Assembly (NCBI RefSeq): GCF_003261055.1
Contig: NZ_CP030073.1
Span: 6,014,001-6,078,000 of the forward strand
Direction: 5' to 3'
Source of the DNA: Streptomyces cadmiisoli
GTDB lineage: Bacteria; Actinomycetota; Actinomycetes; Streptomycetales; Streptomycetaceae
Length of the DNA: 64,000 bases
The notes below the pieces were generated by a model. The model did not search any database. It saw only the letters and a program-made list of their open reading frames with translations, and had not been told where the DNA came from. Made by a program: the position numbers and the translations under genes. Positions 40,669 to 50,503 of the stretch are shown in pieces. Position 1 is the first letter of the stretch. Every line of letters begins with the position of its first letter.

Positions 40669-43230
40669 TTACATGGTCGCCATGGTGAACAATGCCCGAC
40701 CGATCTGAGGGAATTCCCCCTTGGGGTGTGCCCGGAAGAGCGGTTCCGTACCGAAGAGCACCGCATGACGACCGCTGACGACCGAGGCGCGCCCGGCCGC
40801 GGCACCGGGTCCGCCGGTGCCGTCCGGCAGCGGACGCCAGTGCCCCGACACGAGCGGCTTCCCGGTCGCGTACGACTGATCCGCCCGCACACCGGGGCCG
40901 AGGTCGGTGAACCAGACGGGGGCGTAGACGAAACCGTGGCCGGGCGCGCCGCCGGTGATCCGGCCGCCCGAATTCACCACCCGCACCACGCCGTTGGCGT
41001 CCCCGTTGCCCTGGACCGCCTTGACCGGCAGCAGCCCCGCGTCCGCGTTCAGGGCCGCTCCCACCGCGCCGCGGCCGACGAGGCCGTGGCCGTCGAGGAA
41101 GGCGTCGAGAGCGGTCCGGGCCGCGGCGTTCAGGGCGTCGTGGTCCAGCCCCGCGGACACGAACAGCACATCCACCGCCGACCAGTCGAAGCCCGCGTTG
41201 AGCACGGCCGTCGACACCGGCGTGACCTCGAAGTCCATCTCCCGCAGCGCGAACAGCTCGCCGGGTGTGACCGCGGCGGCGACCCGGACCCGGGCCAGCG
41301 GGGTCCCGCCGGCGGTGCGGGCGGCCTCGAACACGACGCCGTACGTCCGTGCCGCGGCGCCCGCCCGCCGCCGTGCCGAACCCGGCACGATCGCACTGCC
41401 GTCCGCCGCCTGCCGGACACGAACCCCTTGCCGGAGCAGGGAGTTGAGCGCGGCGACCTCGGCCGGGTCGGTGAGCGGCAGCCGCAGGTCGCCCCGCGGG
41501 GCGACGTGCCCGACGGGCGTCGCGGCACTCACCGGCCGCAGCGCGGCGTACGGCAGGCTCCCGCCCGGCACCGACCGGACGGTGGCGCCCCACAGCCGGC
41601 CGAGGCTCCAGCCGGAGATGTCGTACATGACCGAGACCTTGTCGCTGATGTCCCGGCCGTCCGACAGCAGCGCGTTCGCCAGTCCCCGCTTGGGCTGGCG
41701 CAGATCGACGACGTAGGAGCCCTCGGCGTACCACCTGCCGTCCAGCCGTACGGGGTGCGTGGCGCGGGTGACGCGGACGTCGTCGGCCAGCAGGTGGTCG
41801 ACGAGCCGGGCGGCCGCGGTGGCGGAGCGCTGCCCGTCGGCGGGGATCACGTAGGCGCGCGGGAAGTCGGTGGTGTAGACGTCCTCGGGGCCGATGCCGG
41901 GGACGCCGGGCACGGTCGCCGCGGACACCGGTACCTGCGCGGCGCCCGCCGCTCCGCGCCGGAAGACCTCGATCTGGTCGGCGACCAGGGCGGTCCCGCG
42001 CCGCCGCACGAAGTCGAGCGTGGCCTCCAGGGCCGCGCCCGCCACATCGACGTTGATCGCGGACCGGCGGCGCAGCTCGCTCTCCGGCAGGGTGTCGTAG
42101 GAGGCGTTGTTGACCCGCAGCGGGATCTCGACGGTGTGCGCGGCGACCGCGCCGTGGTACGCCGCGTACTGCGGGGTGAAGATGGGCGGCCAGTCGTCCC
42201 AGCCCTCCTCCTGGTCGCGGAAGGGGATCTGGGCCGGTGCCACGCCGTCCTTGCCGGGCGTGTACCCGAGGCCGTTGACCGCCGACTCCATGCCGAGTGC
42301 GTTGGCGTAGGTGTTCTTCAGGAAGAGGTCGTACTCGTAGTTCTCGCCGTGCGGCGGGGTGGTGGGCTCGATCAGGGTGCCGTTGACGTAGCCGTGCAGG
42401 TCGAGCATGACGGCGGGCTGCTTGTCGACCATGATCCGGCGCATCGCGCGGGCCTCCGGCTGGGAGGCGGTGACGAAGTCGCGGTTGAGGTCGAAGCCGC
42501 CGGCGTTCGCGCGGGTGCCGGCGATCCGCCCGTCCGGGTTGGCCGTGATGTTGAAGTACAGACGGCTGTGCGCGAGCAGGTCCGCGGTCCGCGCGTCCCG
42601 CGCGGTCGCGAGCCGCTCGACCAGTTCCAGGGAGGCGTCCGTGCCCTCCCACTCGTTGCCGTGGATGTTGTTGTTGAAGAAGACGGGCGTCTTGTACCTC
42701 GCCTCGACCGCCGGGTCCGCGGCGGCCGCCGCCGGAGCCTTCTCGATCAGCTCGCGCAGCCGGCTCTGCTCCCGGGCCTGACGCACCGTCTCCGGGGCCG
42801 TGACGGTGACGAGGTAGAGCCGGTGGCCGCCGGCGGAGCGCCCCGCGACCTCGACGCTGACCCGGTCCCCGAGGCCCTGGAGGGCGTTCAGCCGGGGCGC
42901 GATGGCGTGGTACGGGGTCAGGCCCAGCTTGAGCGACTTGTCGGCCGGGTTCACCGGGTCCGGCGCGAGGGTCTGCTCGCGCGGGTAGCCGCGGTGGCCG
43001 TCGTCGGTGGAGCGGTCGGACAGGTCGGGGACGCGGGCGGTGAGCGCCTGACGCGCGGTGCTCGCCGGGGACTTGGCGGCCCGCCGGTCGAGGGCGGGGC
43101 CCTCGCGCGTGACGGGGTCGTCGTCCGCGCCCGCGGTGGCGGGAGCGGTGAACAGCAGAGAGCCGGCCGTGGTGAGGGCGAGAGCGGCGACCAGCACTGG
43201 CCTCGCTGGGGTGGTTCTCGTGGTGCGCAC
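40669..43230 (-). CDS. Secreted zinc carboxypeptidase (M14)
   Basis: 853 residues from GTG 43230. A Sec signal peptide (TTPARPVLVAALALTTAGSLLF, cleavage after about 33) is followed by a pro-region. The M14 domain starts near 100. Zinc ligands are His190 and Glu193 in NIHGNEWEG and His279 in MLDLHGYVN. NPDGRIAGTR and GFDLNRDF are substrate-carboxylate motifs. A long C-terminal region (about 450-850) has Rossmann-like GATase-type strands (VDVLFVSAGLDHDALN) and ends with a likely adhesion or inhibitor domain. It is expected to trim C-terminal residues from extracellular peptides. Confidence 0.9.
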   Translation of the reverse strand: MRTTRTTPARPVLVAALALTTAGSLLFTAPATAGADDDPVTREGPALDRRAAKSPASTARQALTARVPDLSDRSTDDGHRGYPREQTLAPDPVNPADKSLKLGLTPYHAIAPRLNALQGLGDRVSVEVAGRSAGGHRLYLVTVTAPETVRQAREQSRLRELIEKAPAAAAADPAVEARYKTPVFFNNNIHGNEWEGTDASLELVERLATARDARTADLLAHSRLYFNITANPDGRIAGTRANAGGFDLNRDFVTASQPEARAMRRIMVDKQPAVMLDLHGYVNGTLIEPTTPPHGENYEYDLFLKNTYANALGMESAVNGLGYTPGKDGVAPAQIPFRDQEEGWDDWPPIFTPQYAAYHGAVAAHTVEIPLRVNNASYDTLPESELRRRSAINVDVAGAALEATLDFVRRRGTALVADQIEVFRRGAAGAAQVPVSAATVPGVPGIGPEDVYTTDFPRAYVIPADGQRSATAAARLVDHLLADDVRVTRATHPVRLDGRWYAEGSYVVDLRQPKRGLANALLSDGRDISDKVSVMYDISGWSLGRLWGATVRSVPGGSLPYAALRPVSAATPVGHVAPRGDLRLPLTDPAEVAALNSLLRQGVRVRQAADGSAIVPGSARRRAGAAARTYGVVFEAARTAGGTPLARVRVAAAVTPGELFALREMDFEVTPVSTAVLNAGFDWSAVDVLFVSAGLDHDALNAAARTALDAFLDGHGLVGRGAVGAALNADAGLLPVKAVQGNGDANGVVRVVNSGGRITGGAPGHGFVYAPVWFTDLGPGVRADQSYATGKPLVSGHWRPLPDGTGGPGAAAGRASVVSGRHAVLFGTEPLFRAHPKGEFPQIGRALFTMATM

Positions 43231-43789
43231 GGGTACCTCCTCCGGGCTTCCTGAGATCGGTACGGCGAGGTGTACCTGTTCGACTCAACCGCAACAAGAG
43301 GGTCTTGGTGGCGCCGACGCCCCCCGTTGCCCCGGATGGCGCACGGCTGCCGCCGCGTCACGGCAGACCGGGGAGTGCCGGTCCGCCGCCCCGCGGTGCT
43401 CCGGGCAGGCCCGGCGGGCGGGGGCGCGCCTCCGGCACGGGGAGGAGCCGCGGCGCGCCGGCGCGGGCGTCCTGGCAGGCGGGACGCCCGGCGCAGGGTG
43501 CGCGAACGCGGCACCGGTCCCGTCGCCGACCCCCGGTCCCCTCGCCGGCTCCCGGCTCCGTCGCCGACTCCGGTCCTCGCCGGCCCCGGTCCCGTCGCGG
43601 GTCCCCGACCCCCTCGCCAACTCGCGTGCACAGGCTCCGACATCACCCGGTCTCCGCTCAACACCCGCACAGAACAGTCCGGTTCCGACGCCCGCACGCG
43701 ACGGGCGCCGGTCGCGAGCCCACCCGCGGAGACGCCGCTGCGACGGCCGGAGGGCCCGCGGTTCCCGGCCGCGGCACTAGAGTGCCCCC
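43231..43789. other. 559-bp intergenic region, G+C-rich with cytosine-rich direct repeats
   Basis: No gene is supported. The region separates the divergent carboxypeptidase (-) and EI24 (+) genes, so it should hold two promoters, but neither is clear. Between about 43510 and 43625 there are repeated CCGGTCCCGTCGCCGAC-like units (CCCCGGTCCCCTCGCCGGCTC and variants), a low-complexity stretch that may fold or be slippage-derived. Confidence 0.5.
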
Positions 43790-44596
43790 ATGCGCGATCT
43801 TGGGGTGGGCTTCCGCTATCTGCTCAGGGGCCAGCGATGGGTGGCCCGGCACGGCAGGCAGTACGGCTTCGGGCTGCTTCCCGGTCTGATCACCCTGGTC
43901 CTGTACGCGGCGGCGCTGGTGGCGCTCGCGCTGTGGGGCCAGGACCTCGTCGGCTGGGCGACCCCGTTCGCCGACGACTGGTCGTCGCCGTGGCTCGGAC
44001 TCTTCCGCGGCTTCCTCACGGCCGTGCTGTTCGCGCTGGCCCTGCTGCTGTCGGTGGTGACCTTCACCGCGGTCACGCTGCTGATCGGACAGCCCTTCTA
44101 CGAGAGCCTCTCCGAGTCCGTCGACCGCGACGTCTCCCCGGACGGCGCCGCCCCCGAGTCCGGACTGCCCGTCCACCAGGAGCTGTGGATCTCGGCCCGG
44201 GACAGCCTGCGGATCGTGGTCCGCGCCGCCCTGTGGGGCGTCCTGCTGTTCGCGCTCGGTTTCGTCCCCGTGGTCGGCCAGACGGCCGTCCCCGTCCTCG
44301 GCGTCTTCGTCACCGGGTTCTTCCTCACCGAGGAACTCACCGCGGTGGCCCTCCAGCGCCGCCGGGTCGACCTGCGCGACCGCCTCGCCCTGCTGCGCGC
44401 CCGCAAGACGCTGATCTGGGGCTTCGGCACCCCCCTCGCACTCGCCTTCCTGGTTCCCTTCGTCGCGGTCTTCCTCATGCCGGGCGCGGTCGCAGGCGCG
44501 ACCCTGCTGGCCCGGGACCTGCGGGGCGAGGAGATCGCCGAGGGTGAGCCGGACGGCGAGCAGGAGCCGACGTCGAAGGGCGACGCCGGCTGGTGA
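43790..44596 (+). CDS. EI24-domain membrane protein (CysZ-like)
   Basis: 268 residues. Four or so membrane segments: FGLLPGLITLVLYAAALVALALWG (27-50), GFLTAVLFALALLLSVVTFTAVTLLIG (74-100), RAALWGVLLFALGFVPVVG and LVPFVAVFLMPGAVAGATLL. GQPFYESLSESVDRDV after the second pair is the EI24/CysZ motif. CysZ is a sulfate channel in enterobacteria; actinobacterial EI24 proteins have no proven function. The C-terminus is an acidic tail. Confidence 0.85.
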   Translation: MRDLGVGFRYLLRGQRWVARHGRQYGFGLLPGLITLVLYAAALVALALWGQDLVGWATPFADDWSSPWLGLFRGFLTAVLFALALLLSVVTFTAVTLLIGQPFYESLSESVDRDVSPDGAAPESGLPVHQELWISARDSLRIVVRAALWGVLLFALGFVPVVGQTAVPVLGVFVTGFFLTEELTAVALQRRRVDLRDRLALLRARKTLIWGFGTPLALAFLVPFVAVFLMPGAVAGATLLARDLRGEEIAEGEPDGEQEPTSKGDAGW

Positions 44597-44643
44597 GCCC
44601 CGGCCGGTGAACGCCGGCCCGCGCCGCCCTTCGACGCCGCCGG

Positions 44644-45921
44644 TTACGGCGTCGCGTCGAGCGCGGCCACCACGATCGCCCGGACCTGCGCGACGATGTC
44701 CAGCCGGTTGCGCACGAACTCCGGGTCCGTCACCGCCCCCGTCGCCGGATCGGTGTTGCCCGCGCCGAACTGGAGCACCGGGGTGTGGACGTGTCCGCCC
44801 GGCAGCTCGTCGTGCAGCCCGAGCCGGTCCCGCAGCAGCGTCGCGCGGTAGGCGATCTCGTTGGACAGGTAGTCGCCGCCGCCCCCGGCCCGCGCCACCG
44901 ACCCCGGGGTCGGTCCGTCCGGCCGTACGACCGGCTGGGTGCCGCCCGCCGGGATCTCGGTGACGCTCGTGTTGTCGTACACCGGGAAGCGCCCGGTCTG
45001 CGCGGCCACGATCCGCGCGTACGGCAGCGTGGTCGACCTCCACTGCGGCTGCGTCGCCGGATCGGCCACCGGCACGGTCTCCGTGCGGGAGACGTTGTCG
45101 TTGTCCGGGAAGCCGCCCCGCCAGGCGCCGTTGGTGCGCTCGATGTCGAACCGGCCGACCCGCCCCTGACTCACGGTCGCGAACAGATCGGTCCTCGGCA
45201 GGTGCGGGCGCAGCGTCCGCTCCACCGTCCCGCCCCCGGAGCCGGACGCTCCGGAGGTGGTCCCGGCGAAGTCCTGCCAGCGCACCGGGAACACGGCCGT
45301 CTCCACCCGGGCCGGACCGGCCGCCGTCTTGATCACCGTGCCGTCGAGCGCCAGCGCCGTCGCCCCGGACGGATTGGAGATCCGTACGTCCCGGTCCAGG
45401 GTGAACGGATCGAAGCCGGTCACCACGACCCGCCGGACCCGGTCGCCGTGCGGGAGGCGCAGATCGGTCTGGCCGCGCGAGGTCCGCTCCAAGGCGTCCA
45501 GCAGCGCGGCCCGCTGCCGCTCGCCGAGCCCGAACTCCGCGTCCCAGGCGCGCACTTCCCGGGTCATGCCGAGCCGTGCCCAGTACAGCGGGCGGTCGTC
45601 GTCCCGGCTCAGGTCCCCGCCGGCCGGGCCCCGCCCCTGCACCCGGTCCACGGCCCGCCGCCACAGCCGGGACCCCTCGCGTACGACGACGGCGCGGGCC
45701 TGCGGGTACGAGCGGGTCCGCTCCAGTGCCGCGGTGAAGTCCGGTGCCACGTCGTCGAATCCGGACCGCCGGAGGATCTCCTGCGGCACGGCGCGGTCCA
45801 GCCGCTGTTCCTCGGCCGTCGGCGTCGCCGCCGCGGGATGCGCGCCCGCGGGGGCGGGGGCCGCCAGCCCCGCCAGCAGGGCGAAGCCCAGTACGCCGAT
45901 GCCAACTCGTATGGATTTCAA
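44644..45921 (-). CDS. Secreted pyroglutamyl-peptidase-like (C15) protein lacking the catalytic Cys
   Basis: 425 residues from TTG 45921; AAGGA lies upstream at a longish distance, and the resulting KSIRVGIGVLGFALLAGLAA then APAPAGAHP is a convincing signal peptide. The C15 motifs VVVTGFDPF (165-173) and SNPSG (182-186) are present. The segment GGDYLSNEIAYRATLL aligns with the C15 active-site strand (YVCNxxxYxxL), but Ser353 replaces Cys, and the chain contains no Cys at all. HVHTP (His377 or His379) matches the catalytic-His region. C15 enzymes remove N-terminal pyroglutamate, and are normally cytoplasmic and about 210 residues. This is likely an inactive or altered secreted homologue. Confidence 0.75.
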   Translation of the reverse strand: MKSIRVGIGVLGFALLAGLAAPAPAGAHPAAATPTAEEQRLDRAVPQEILRRSGFDDVAPDFTAALERTRSYPQARAVVVREGSRLWRRAVDRVQGRGPAGGDLSRDDDRPLYWARLGMTREVRAWDAEFGLGERQRAALLDALERTSRGQTDLRLPHGDRVRRVVVTGFDPFTLDRDVRISNPSGATALALDGTVIKTAAGPARVETAVFPVRWQDFAGTTSGASGSGGGTVERTLRPHLPRTDLFATVSQGRVGRFDIERTNGAWRGGFPDNDNVSRTETVPVADPATQPQWRSTTLPYARIVAAQTGRFPVYDNTSVTEIPAGGTQPVVRPDGPTPGSVARAGGGGDYLSNEIAYRATLLRDRLGLHDELPGGHVHTPVLQFGAGNTDPATGAVTDPEFVRNRLDIVAQVRAIVVAALDATP

Positions 45922-46085
45922 GGGGGTCGGATCCTTCCGTTCGCAGTGGGGTGCGGTGCCGGACTGCGGAAGTATCGCGCGGGAGAAGTGACTCGCGCCA
46001 CGGTGGGGGACGCGAGTGACGAGGCGGACGGCCCACGACCGGGGCAGGATGGGGGAACGCACGGACTTCGACGAGGAGGCACCGC

Positions 46086-48527
46086 ATGGCGGGAACCCGG
46101 GCTCGACCCACGCTTGCCGACCAGGCCCGCGAGGCAGCCGTGGAGGCGGCGCTGGCCGCGCTCGGCCTGGACGACAAGGCGCGTCTGCTGTCGGGCAGGG
46201 ACGCCTGGACCCTGCCGGCCCTGCCCGGGATCGGTCTGAGGTCCCTCGTCATGTCCGACGGCCCGGTCGGTGTGCGCGGTGTGCGCTGGAGCGCCGACGA
46301 CCCGTCCGTCACCCTGCCCTCGCCCACCGCGCTCGCCGCCACCTGGGACGAGGGGCTCGCCCGGCGGGCGGGCGTGCTGCTCGCCCAGGAGGCCCGCCGC
46401 AAGGGCGTCCACGTCCTGCTCGCCCCCACCGTCAACCTGCACCGCTCCCCGCTCGGCGGGCGGCACTTCGAGGCGTACAGCGAGGATCCGTATCTCACCG
46501 GACGGATCGGCACCGGCTATGTGACCGGTGTGCAGTCCGGCGGCGTCGCCACCACCGTCAAGCACTTCGTCGCCAACGACGCCGAGACCGAACGCTTCAC
46601 GGTGAACAACGTCGTCGGTGAACGCGCCCTGCGCGAGCTGTACCTCGCTCCCTTCGAGGCGATCGTCGACGGCGCCCGCCCCTGGGGCGTCATGACCGCC
46701 TACAACTCGGTCAACGGCACGACCATGACCGAGCACCAGCGCCTGGTCGACGAGGTCCTGCGCGGCGAATGGGGCTTCGACGGCTTCAACGTCTCCGACT
46801 GGACCGCCGCCCGGTCCACCGTGGCCGCTCTCGAAGGCGGCCTCGACGTCGCGATGCCCGGCCCGCGGACCGTCTACGGCGCGGCCCTCGCCCGTGCCGT
46901 CCGGGACGGCGAGGTGCCCGAGGCCAAGGTCGACGCCGCCGTGCGCAACGTCCTGCGGGTGGCCGCCCGGGTCGGCGCCCTGTCCGGCGCCGAACCGGCC
47001 GTCACCGAGCTGCCGGAGCCCGTCGACGGCGCGGACCTGGCCCGGGAGATCGCCCGCCGCTCCTTCGTCCTGCTGCGCAACCGGGGCGCTCTCCCCCTGC
47101 GGTCCGGGACCGTCGCCCTGATCGGCGCCGCCGCCCGCGACGCCCGGATCCTCGGCGGCGGCTCCGCCACCGTCTTCCCCGAGCATGTCGTCTCGCCGCT
47201 CGACGGCCTCACCGCCGCCCTCCCGGACGGAACGGTGCGCTACGCCGTCGGCGCCGACCCGAACACCGAACTCTCCGTCGCCCGGCGGGGTTTCGCCCTC
47301 CGCGCGGTCTGCCGCGACAGCGAGGGCAGGATCATCGGCAGCGCCCCGGTGCCGGACGGCCAGATCCACTGGATGGGCGACGACCTGCCCGACGGAGTCA
47401 CCCGCGACCGGCTGCACACCGTCGAACTGACCGGCACCCTCACGCCCCGCGAGAGCGGTCGGCACGTCCTCGGCCTCAGGGGCGTCGGCGCCTTCACCCT
47501 CACCGTGGACGGCACCACCCACTTCGACGGCGTCCAGCGCCCCGCCGAGGACGACCCCTTCGCCGCCCACTTCGGTGTCCCCGTGCCCCGCGCCCGGCCC
47601 GAACTCGTCGCGGGCGAACCGGTCGAGGTCTCCCTCACCCATGTCGTCGCGCGTTCCGAGGGAGCCCCGGTGAAGACGGTCACCTTCGCCCTCGCCCACC
47701 AGGCGCCGCCGCGCGACGCCGACGAGCTGATCGCCGAGGCCGTGGCGGTCGCGCGCGAGGCCGACACCGCCGTCGTCGTGGTCGCCACCACCGAGCGGGT
47801 CGAGTCCGAGGGCTTCGACCGGGCCGACCTGCGGCTGCCCGGGCGCCAGGACGACCTGGTCCGGGCCGTCGCCGCCGCCAATCCGGACACCGTCGTGGTG
47901 GTCAACGCCGGCTCACCGGTGGAACTGCCCTGGCGCGAGGAGGTCGCGGCGGTGCTGGTGACCTGGTTCCCCGGTCAGGAGGGCGGCACGGCGCTGGCCG
48001 ACGTGCTCACGGGCGCGTACGAGCCGGGCGGGCGCCTGCCGACCACCTGGGGCTCGCTGGCGGACGCCCCGGTCACCGAGGTCACCCCGACCGGCGGCGA
48101 ACTCGTCTACGCCGAGGGCGTGTTCATCGGGTACCGCGCCTGGGAGAGGCAGGACCGCACCCCGGCGTACCCCTTCGGCCACGGACTCGGCTACACCGAC
48201 TGGACCTACGAGTCCGCCCGGGTCGAGGGCACCACCGTGCGGGTCCGGGTGCGCAACACCGGTGGGCGCGCGGGCCGCGAGGTCGTGCAGGTGTATCTGG
48301 CGCCCGGCGCACCCGACCCCGCGCGTCCCGCGCGCGCACTCGCCGGCTTCGCCGTGGTGGAGGCCGGTCCCGGCGAGCGCGCCGAGGCCGTCGTCGACCT
48401 TCCGCGCCGGGCCTTCGAGATCTGGGACGAGACGACCGCGTCGTGGTCGTTTGTGAAGGGTTCGTACGAAGTCCAGGTGGGCCGCTCGATCGCGGACCGT
48501 CGCGTCACCGCGGCGGTTACCGTCTGA
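46086..48527 (+). CDS. GH3 family beta-glycosidase with PA14 insert and Fn3-like C-terminus
   Basis: 813 residues from ATG 46086 with GAGGAGG upstream. No signal peptide, so probably intracellular. GH3 N-domain: MSDGPVGVRG (57-66), LAPTVNLHRSPLGGR, FEAYSEDPYLTG, KHFVANDAE, and the nucleophile Asp238 in FNVSDWTA. A PA14-like insert is at about 390-540 (LHTVELTGTLTPRESGRHV). A GH3-C domain (PLPTTWGS-type LPTTWG) and a fibronectin-III-like domain with GREVVQVYLAP end the chain. The PA14-insert group includes beta-glucosidases and xylosidases, so the exact sugar is open. It ends against a convergent mutarotase gene. Confidence 0.92.
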   Translation: MAGTRARPTLADQAREAAVEAALAALGLDDKARLLSGRDAWTLPALPGIGLRSLVMSDGPVGVRGVRWSADDPSVTLPSPTALAATWDEGLARRAGVLLAQEARRKGVHVLLAPTVNLHRSPLGGRHFEAYSEDPYLTGRIGTGYVTGVQSGGVATTVKHFVANDAETERFTVNNVVGERALRELYLAPFEAIVDGARPWGVMTAYNSVNGTTMTEHQRLVDEVLRGEWGFDGFNVSDWTAARSTVAALEGGLDVAMPGPRTVYGAALARAVRDGEVPEAKVDAAVRNVLRVAARVGALSGAEPAVTELPEPVDGADLAREIARRSFVLLRNRGALPLRSGTVALIGAAARDARILGGGSATVFPEHVVSPLDGLTAALPDGTVRYAVGADPNTELSVARRGFALRAVCRDSEGRIIGSAPVPDGQIHWMGDDLPDGVTRDRLHTVELTGTLTPRESGRHVLGLRGVGAFTLTVDGTTHFDGVQRPAEDDPFAAHFGVPVPRARPELVAGEPVEVSLTHVVARSEGAPVKTVTFALAHQAPPRDADELIAEAVAVAREADTAVVVVATTERVESEGFDRADLRLPGRQDDLVRAVAAANPDTVVVVNAGSPVELPWREEVAAVLVTWFPGQEGGTALADVLTGAYEPGGRLPTTWGSLADAPVTEVTPTGGELVYAEGVFIGYRAWERQDRTPAYPFGHGLGYTDWTYESARVEGTTVRVRVRNTGGRAGREVVQVYLAPGAPDPARPARALAGFAVVEAGPGERAEAVVDLPRRAFEIWDETTASWSFVKGSYEVQVGRSIADRRVTAAVTV

Positions 48528-48540
48528 GGCGGGACGGCTC

Positions 48541-48585
48541 ACGAGCAGCCCCGGTCCGGGACCTGACACCCGGGCCGGGGCTCGT
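48541..48585. terminator. Bidirectional terminator between GH3 and mutarotase genes
   Basis: ACGAGCAGCCCCGGTCCGGG pairs with CCCGGGCCGGGGCTCGT through a stem of about 17 bp with two bulges and a 9-nt loop. It lies 14 bp after the GH3 stop and before the stop of the convergent mutarotase gene. Confidence 0.75.
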
Positions 48586-48609
48586 GCCGCGGACCGGCGA
48601 CGCCCCGGC

Positions 48610-49587
48610 TCAGTCCTCCCGGCGCACCGAGAAGCCGTAGACCGACTCCGACCGGTACTCCTCGCCGGGCCGCAGCACGGTGCTCGGGAACTCCGGCCGG
48701 TTGGGGGAGTCCGGGAAGTGCTGCGTCTCCAGCGCGATGCCGTCGCCCGGGGCGAACGGCTCGCCCAGGTGCTCGCCGGTGTACAGCTGGAGACCGGGCT
48801 CCGTGGTCGACAGCGTCAGCACCCGCCCCGAGGCCGGGTCGTACAGCTCGGCGACCTGCTCCGGTGCGCCGGTCACCCCCTTGTCGAGCACGAGGTTGTG
48901 GTCGTAGCCGGCGCCGACCTTGCGCTCCGCCCGGAAGTCGAAGCGGGTCGCCTCCACATCGGCGACACCGGTCGGCACCAGGTCGGCGTCGACCGGGGTG
49001 TACCGTCCGGCGGCGAGCCGCAGCAGATGGCCGCCGGCGTTGCCGGAGCCGCTCAGGTTCCAGTACGTGTGGTTCGTCAGATTCACCACGGTCGGCGCGT
49101 CGGTGACCGCCTCGTAGGAGATGCTCAGCGCGCCGGCGGCGTCGAGGCGGTAGGTCGCGGACACCTCCAGGCGGCCCGGGAAGCCCTCCTCGCCGTGCGG
49201 GGAGACCCTGGTGAGCCGGATGCCGTGCTCGACCGGCGCCACGTCCCACACGCGCCGGTCGAAGCCGCGCTCGCCGCCGTGCAGGGAGTTCGGCCCGTTG
49301 TTGCGCGCGAGCGCGTACGTCCGCCCGTCCAGCGGGAACCTGCCGCCCGCGATCCGGTTGGCGTAGCGGCCGATCAGGGCGCCGAGATAGGGCTCAGGGT
49401 GCGCGACGTAGCCCTCCAGGTCGGGGAAGCCCAGCACCACGTCCTCGGCCCGTCCCTGCCGGTCCGGCACCTGGACCGACTGCACGATGCCGCCGTAGGA
49501 AAGGATCCGCACCCGCACACCCGCCCGCTCCAGGGTCCAGCGGTGGACCGGAGTGCCGTCGGAAAGTGTGCCGAAGTGTTCGCTCAT
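48610..49587 (-). CDS. galM: Intracellular aldose 1-epimerase (mutarotase)
   Basis: 325 residues from ATG 49587. RYANRIAGGRF, NSLHGGERGF, VNLTNHTYWNLSG and TTEPGLQLYTGEH are the mutarotase motifs in the same order as the secreted paralogue at 23633, but there is no signal peptide. It equilibrates anomers of galactose or other aldoses. It is convergent with the GH3 gene, whose product would release a sugar in one anomeric form. The frame has only a weak ribosome site. Confidence 0.92.
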   Translation of the reverse strand: MSEHFGTLSDGTPVHRWTLERAGVRVRILSYGGIVQSVQVPDRQGRAEDVVLGFPDLEGYVAHPEPYLGALIGRYANRIAGGRFPLDGRTYALARNNGPNSLHGGERGFDRRVWDVAPVEHGIRLTRVSPHGEEGFPGRLEVSATYRLDAAGALSISYEAVTDAPTVVNLTNHTYWNLSGSGNAGGHLLRLAAGRYTPVDADLVPTGVADVEATRFDFRAERKVGAGYDHNLVLDKGVTGAPEQVAELYDPASGRVLTLSTTEPGLQLYTGEHLGEPFAPGDGIALETQHFPDSPNRPEFPSTVLRPGEEYRSESVYGFSVRRED

Positions 49588-49609
49588 GAGCGGAACTCTA
49601 GATCGTCGG

Positions 49610-50503
49610 TCAGCCGTACTCCGCGGTGACGTTCCGATAAGCGATCTCCGCCAGCCGGGCCTGTCCGTTCCGGCTCGGGTGGAACCAGTCCCACTGGCTG
49701 AGCTGGGCGGTGCCGAACCGGTACTCGTAGACCGCGCCGCCGTCGAAGCGGCACCGCTCGTCCTGCGCGCAGACCTCGGCCAGCACGCTGTTGTAGTCCT
49801 CCACGCGCTGCTGCACCGTCTCCCGCCGTTCGTTGGCGGCGGCGTCCAGGGCGTCCGCGTCGCCGAGCATCGACGGGCAGATGCCCAGCTTCCACACCTG
49901 CTTGCCCAGCGGGTTCGAACGGCCCTCGGACCACAGCCGCTTCAGGTTGGGCACGCTCGCCACATACACCTGAGTCTGGGGCAAAGCCTTGCGGAGCGTG
50001 TGCAGCGCGTCCTTGAAGCCGGCCCGGAAGTCGGTGACCGTGGTCATCTGCGAAGCCGAGGCCCGGCAGGCGTCGTTCGCCCCGACCATCACCGTGACCA
50101 GCTCCGGGCGGCGGTTCGCGGCCCGCGCCATCTGCCCGGGCAGGTCCGCCATCCGGGCCCCGGTCATGGCGTGGTTCCAGCTGTGCGTGGCGGCCCGCGC
50201 ACCGCCCAGCAGCCGGACGGCCAGGCTGTTCACGTCGGGGCTGCTGCCGGTCGCCCAGGAGGCCTCCGGACAGTCCGACAGCACCTCGCAGGCGTCGAAA
50301 CCACGCGTGATCGAGTCGCCGACGGCCGCGACCGAGCCCGGGCTGACGTCCCATGCGGGAGTCGGCGTCGGACTGGCCCTGCGCGCCGACGAGCCGGACG
50401 GAGCCGACTCGTCACCCCCCACCGTGTCGCAGCCCGCGACGCCGAGCACGGCGGCCATGAGTACGGCGAGCAGGGCCGGTGAGCGTTCCCCGGTCTTCCG
50501 CAT
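49610..50503 (-). CDS. SGNH/GDSL-hydrolase lipoprotein
   Basis: 297 residues from ATG 50503. Lipobox VAGC gives Cys25. SGNH block I is VGDSITRGFD with nucleophile Ser64, the block III region is VMVGANDAC (Asn), and block V is WDWFHPS with Asp272 and His275. Acts outside the cell, anchored to the membrane, probably as an esterase or lipase. A Ser/Pro linker (32-50) separates the anchor from the enzyme. Confidence 0.9.
   Translation of the reverse strand: MRKTGERSPALLAVLMAAVLGVAGCDTVGGDESAPSGSSARRASPTPTPAWDVSPGSVAAVGDSITRGFDACEVLSDCPEASWATGSSPDVNSLAVRLLGGARAATHSWNHAMTGARMADLPGQMARAANRRPELVTVMVGANDACRASASQMTTVTDFRAGFKDALHTLRKALPQTQVYVASVPNLKRLWSEGRSNPLGKQVWKLGICPSMLGDADALDAAANERRETVQQRVEDYNSVLAEVCAQDERCRFDGGAVYEYRFGTAQLSQWDWFHPSRNGQARLAEIAYRNVTAEYG

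Noticed and set aside
43260..44547. Long + strand frame upstream of and across the EI24 gene
   Set aside because: The upstream part is Gly/Arg/Pro-rich without a motif, has no ribosome site, and is out of frame with the EI24 protein, which has clear membrane helices.
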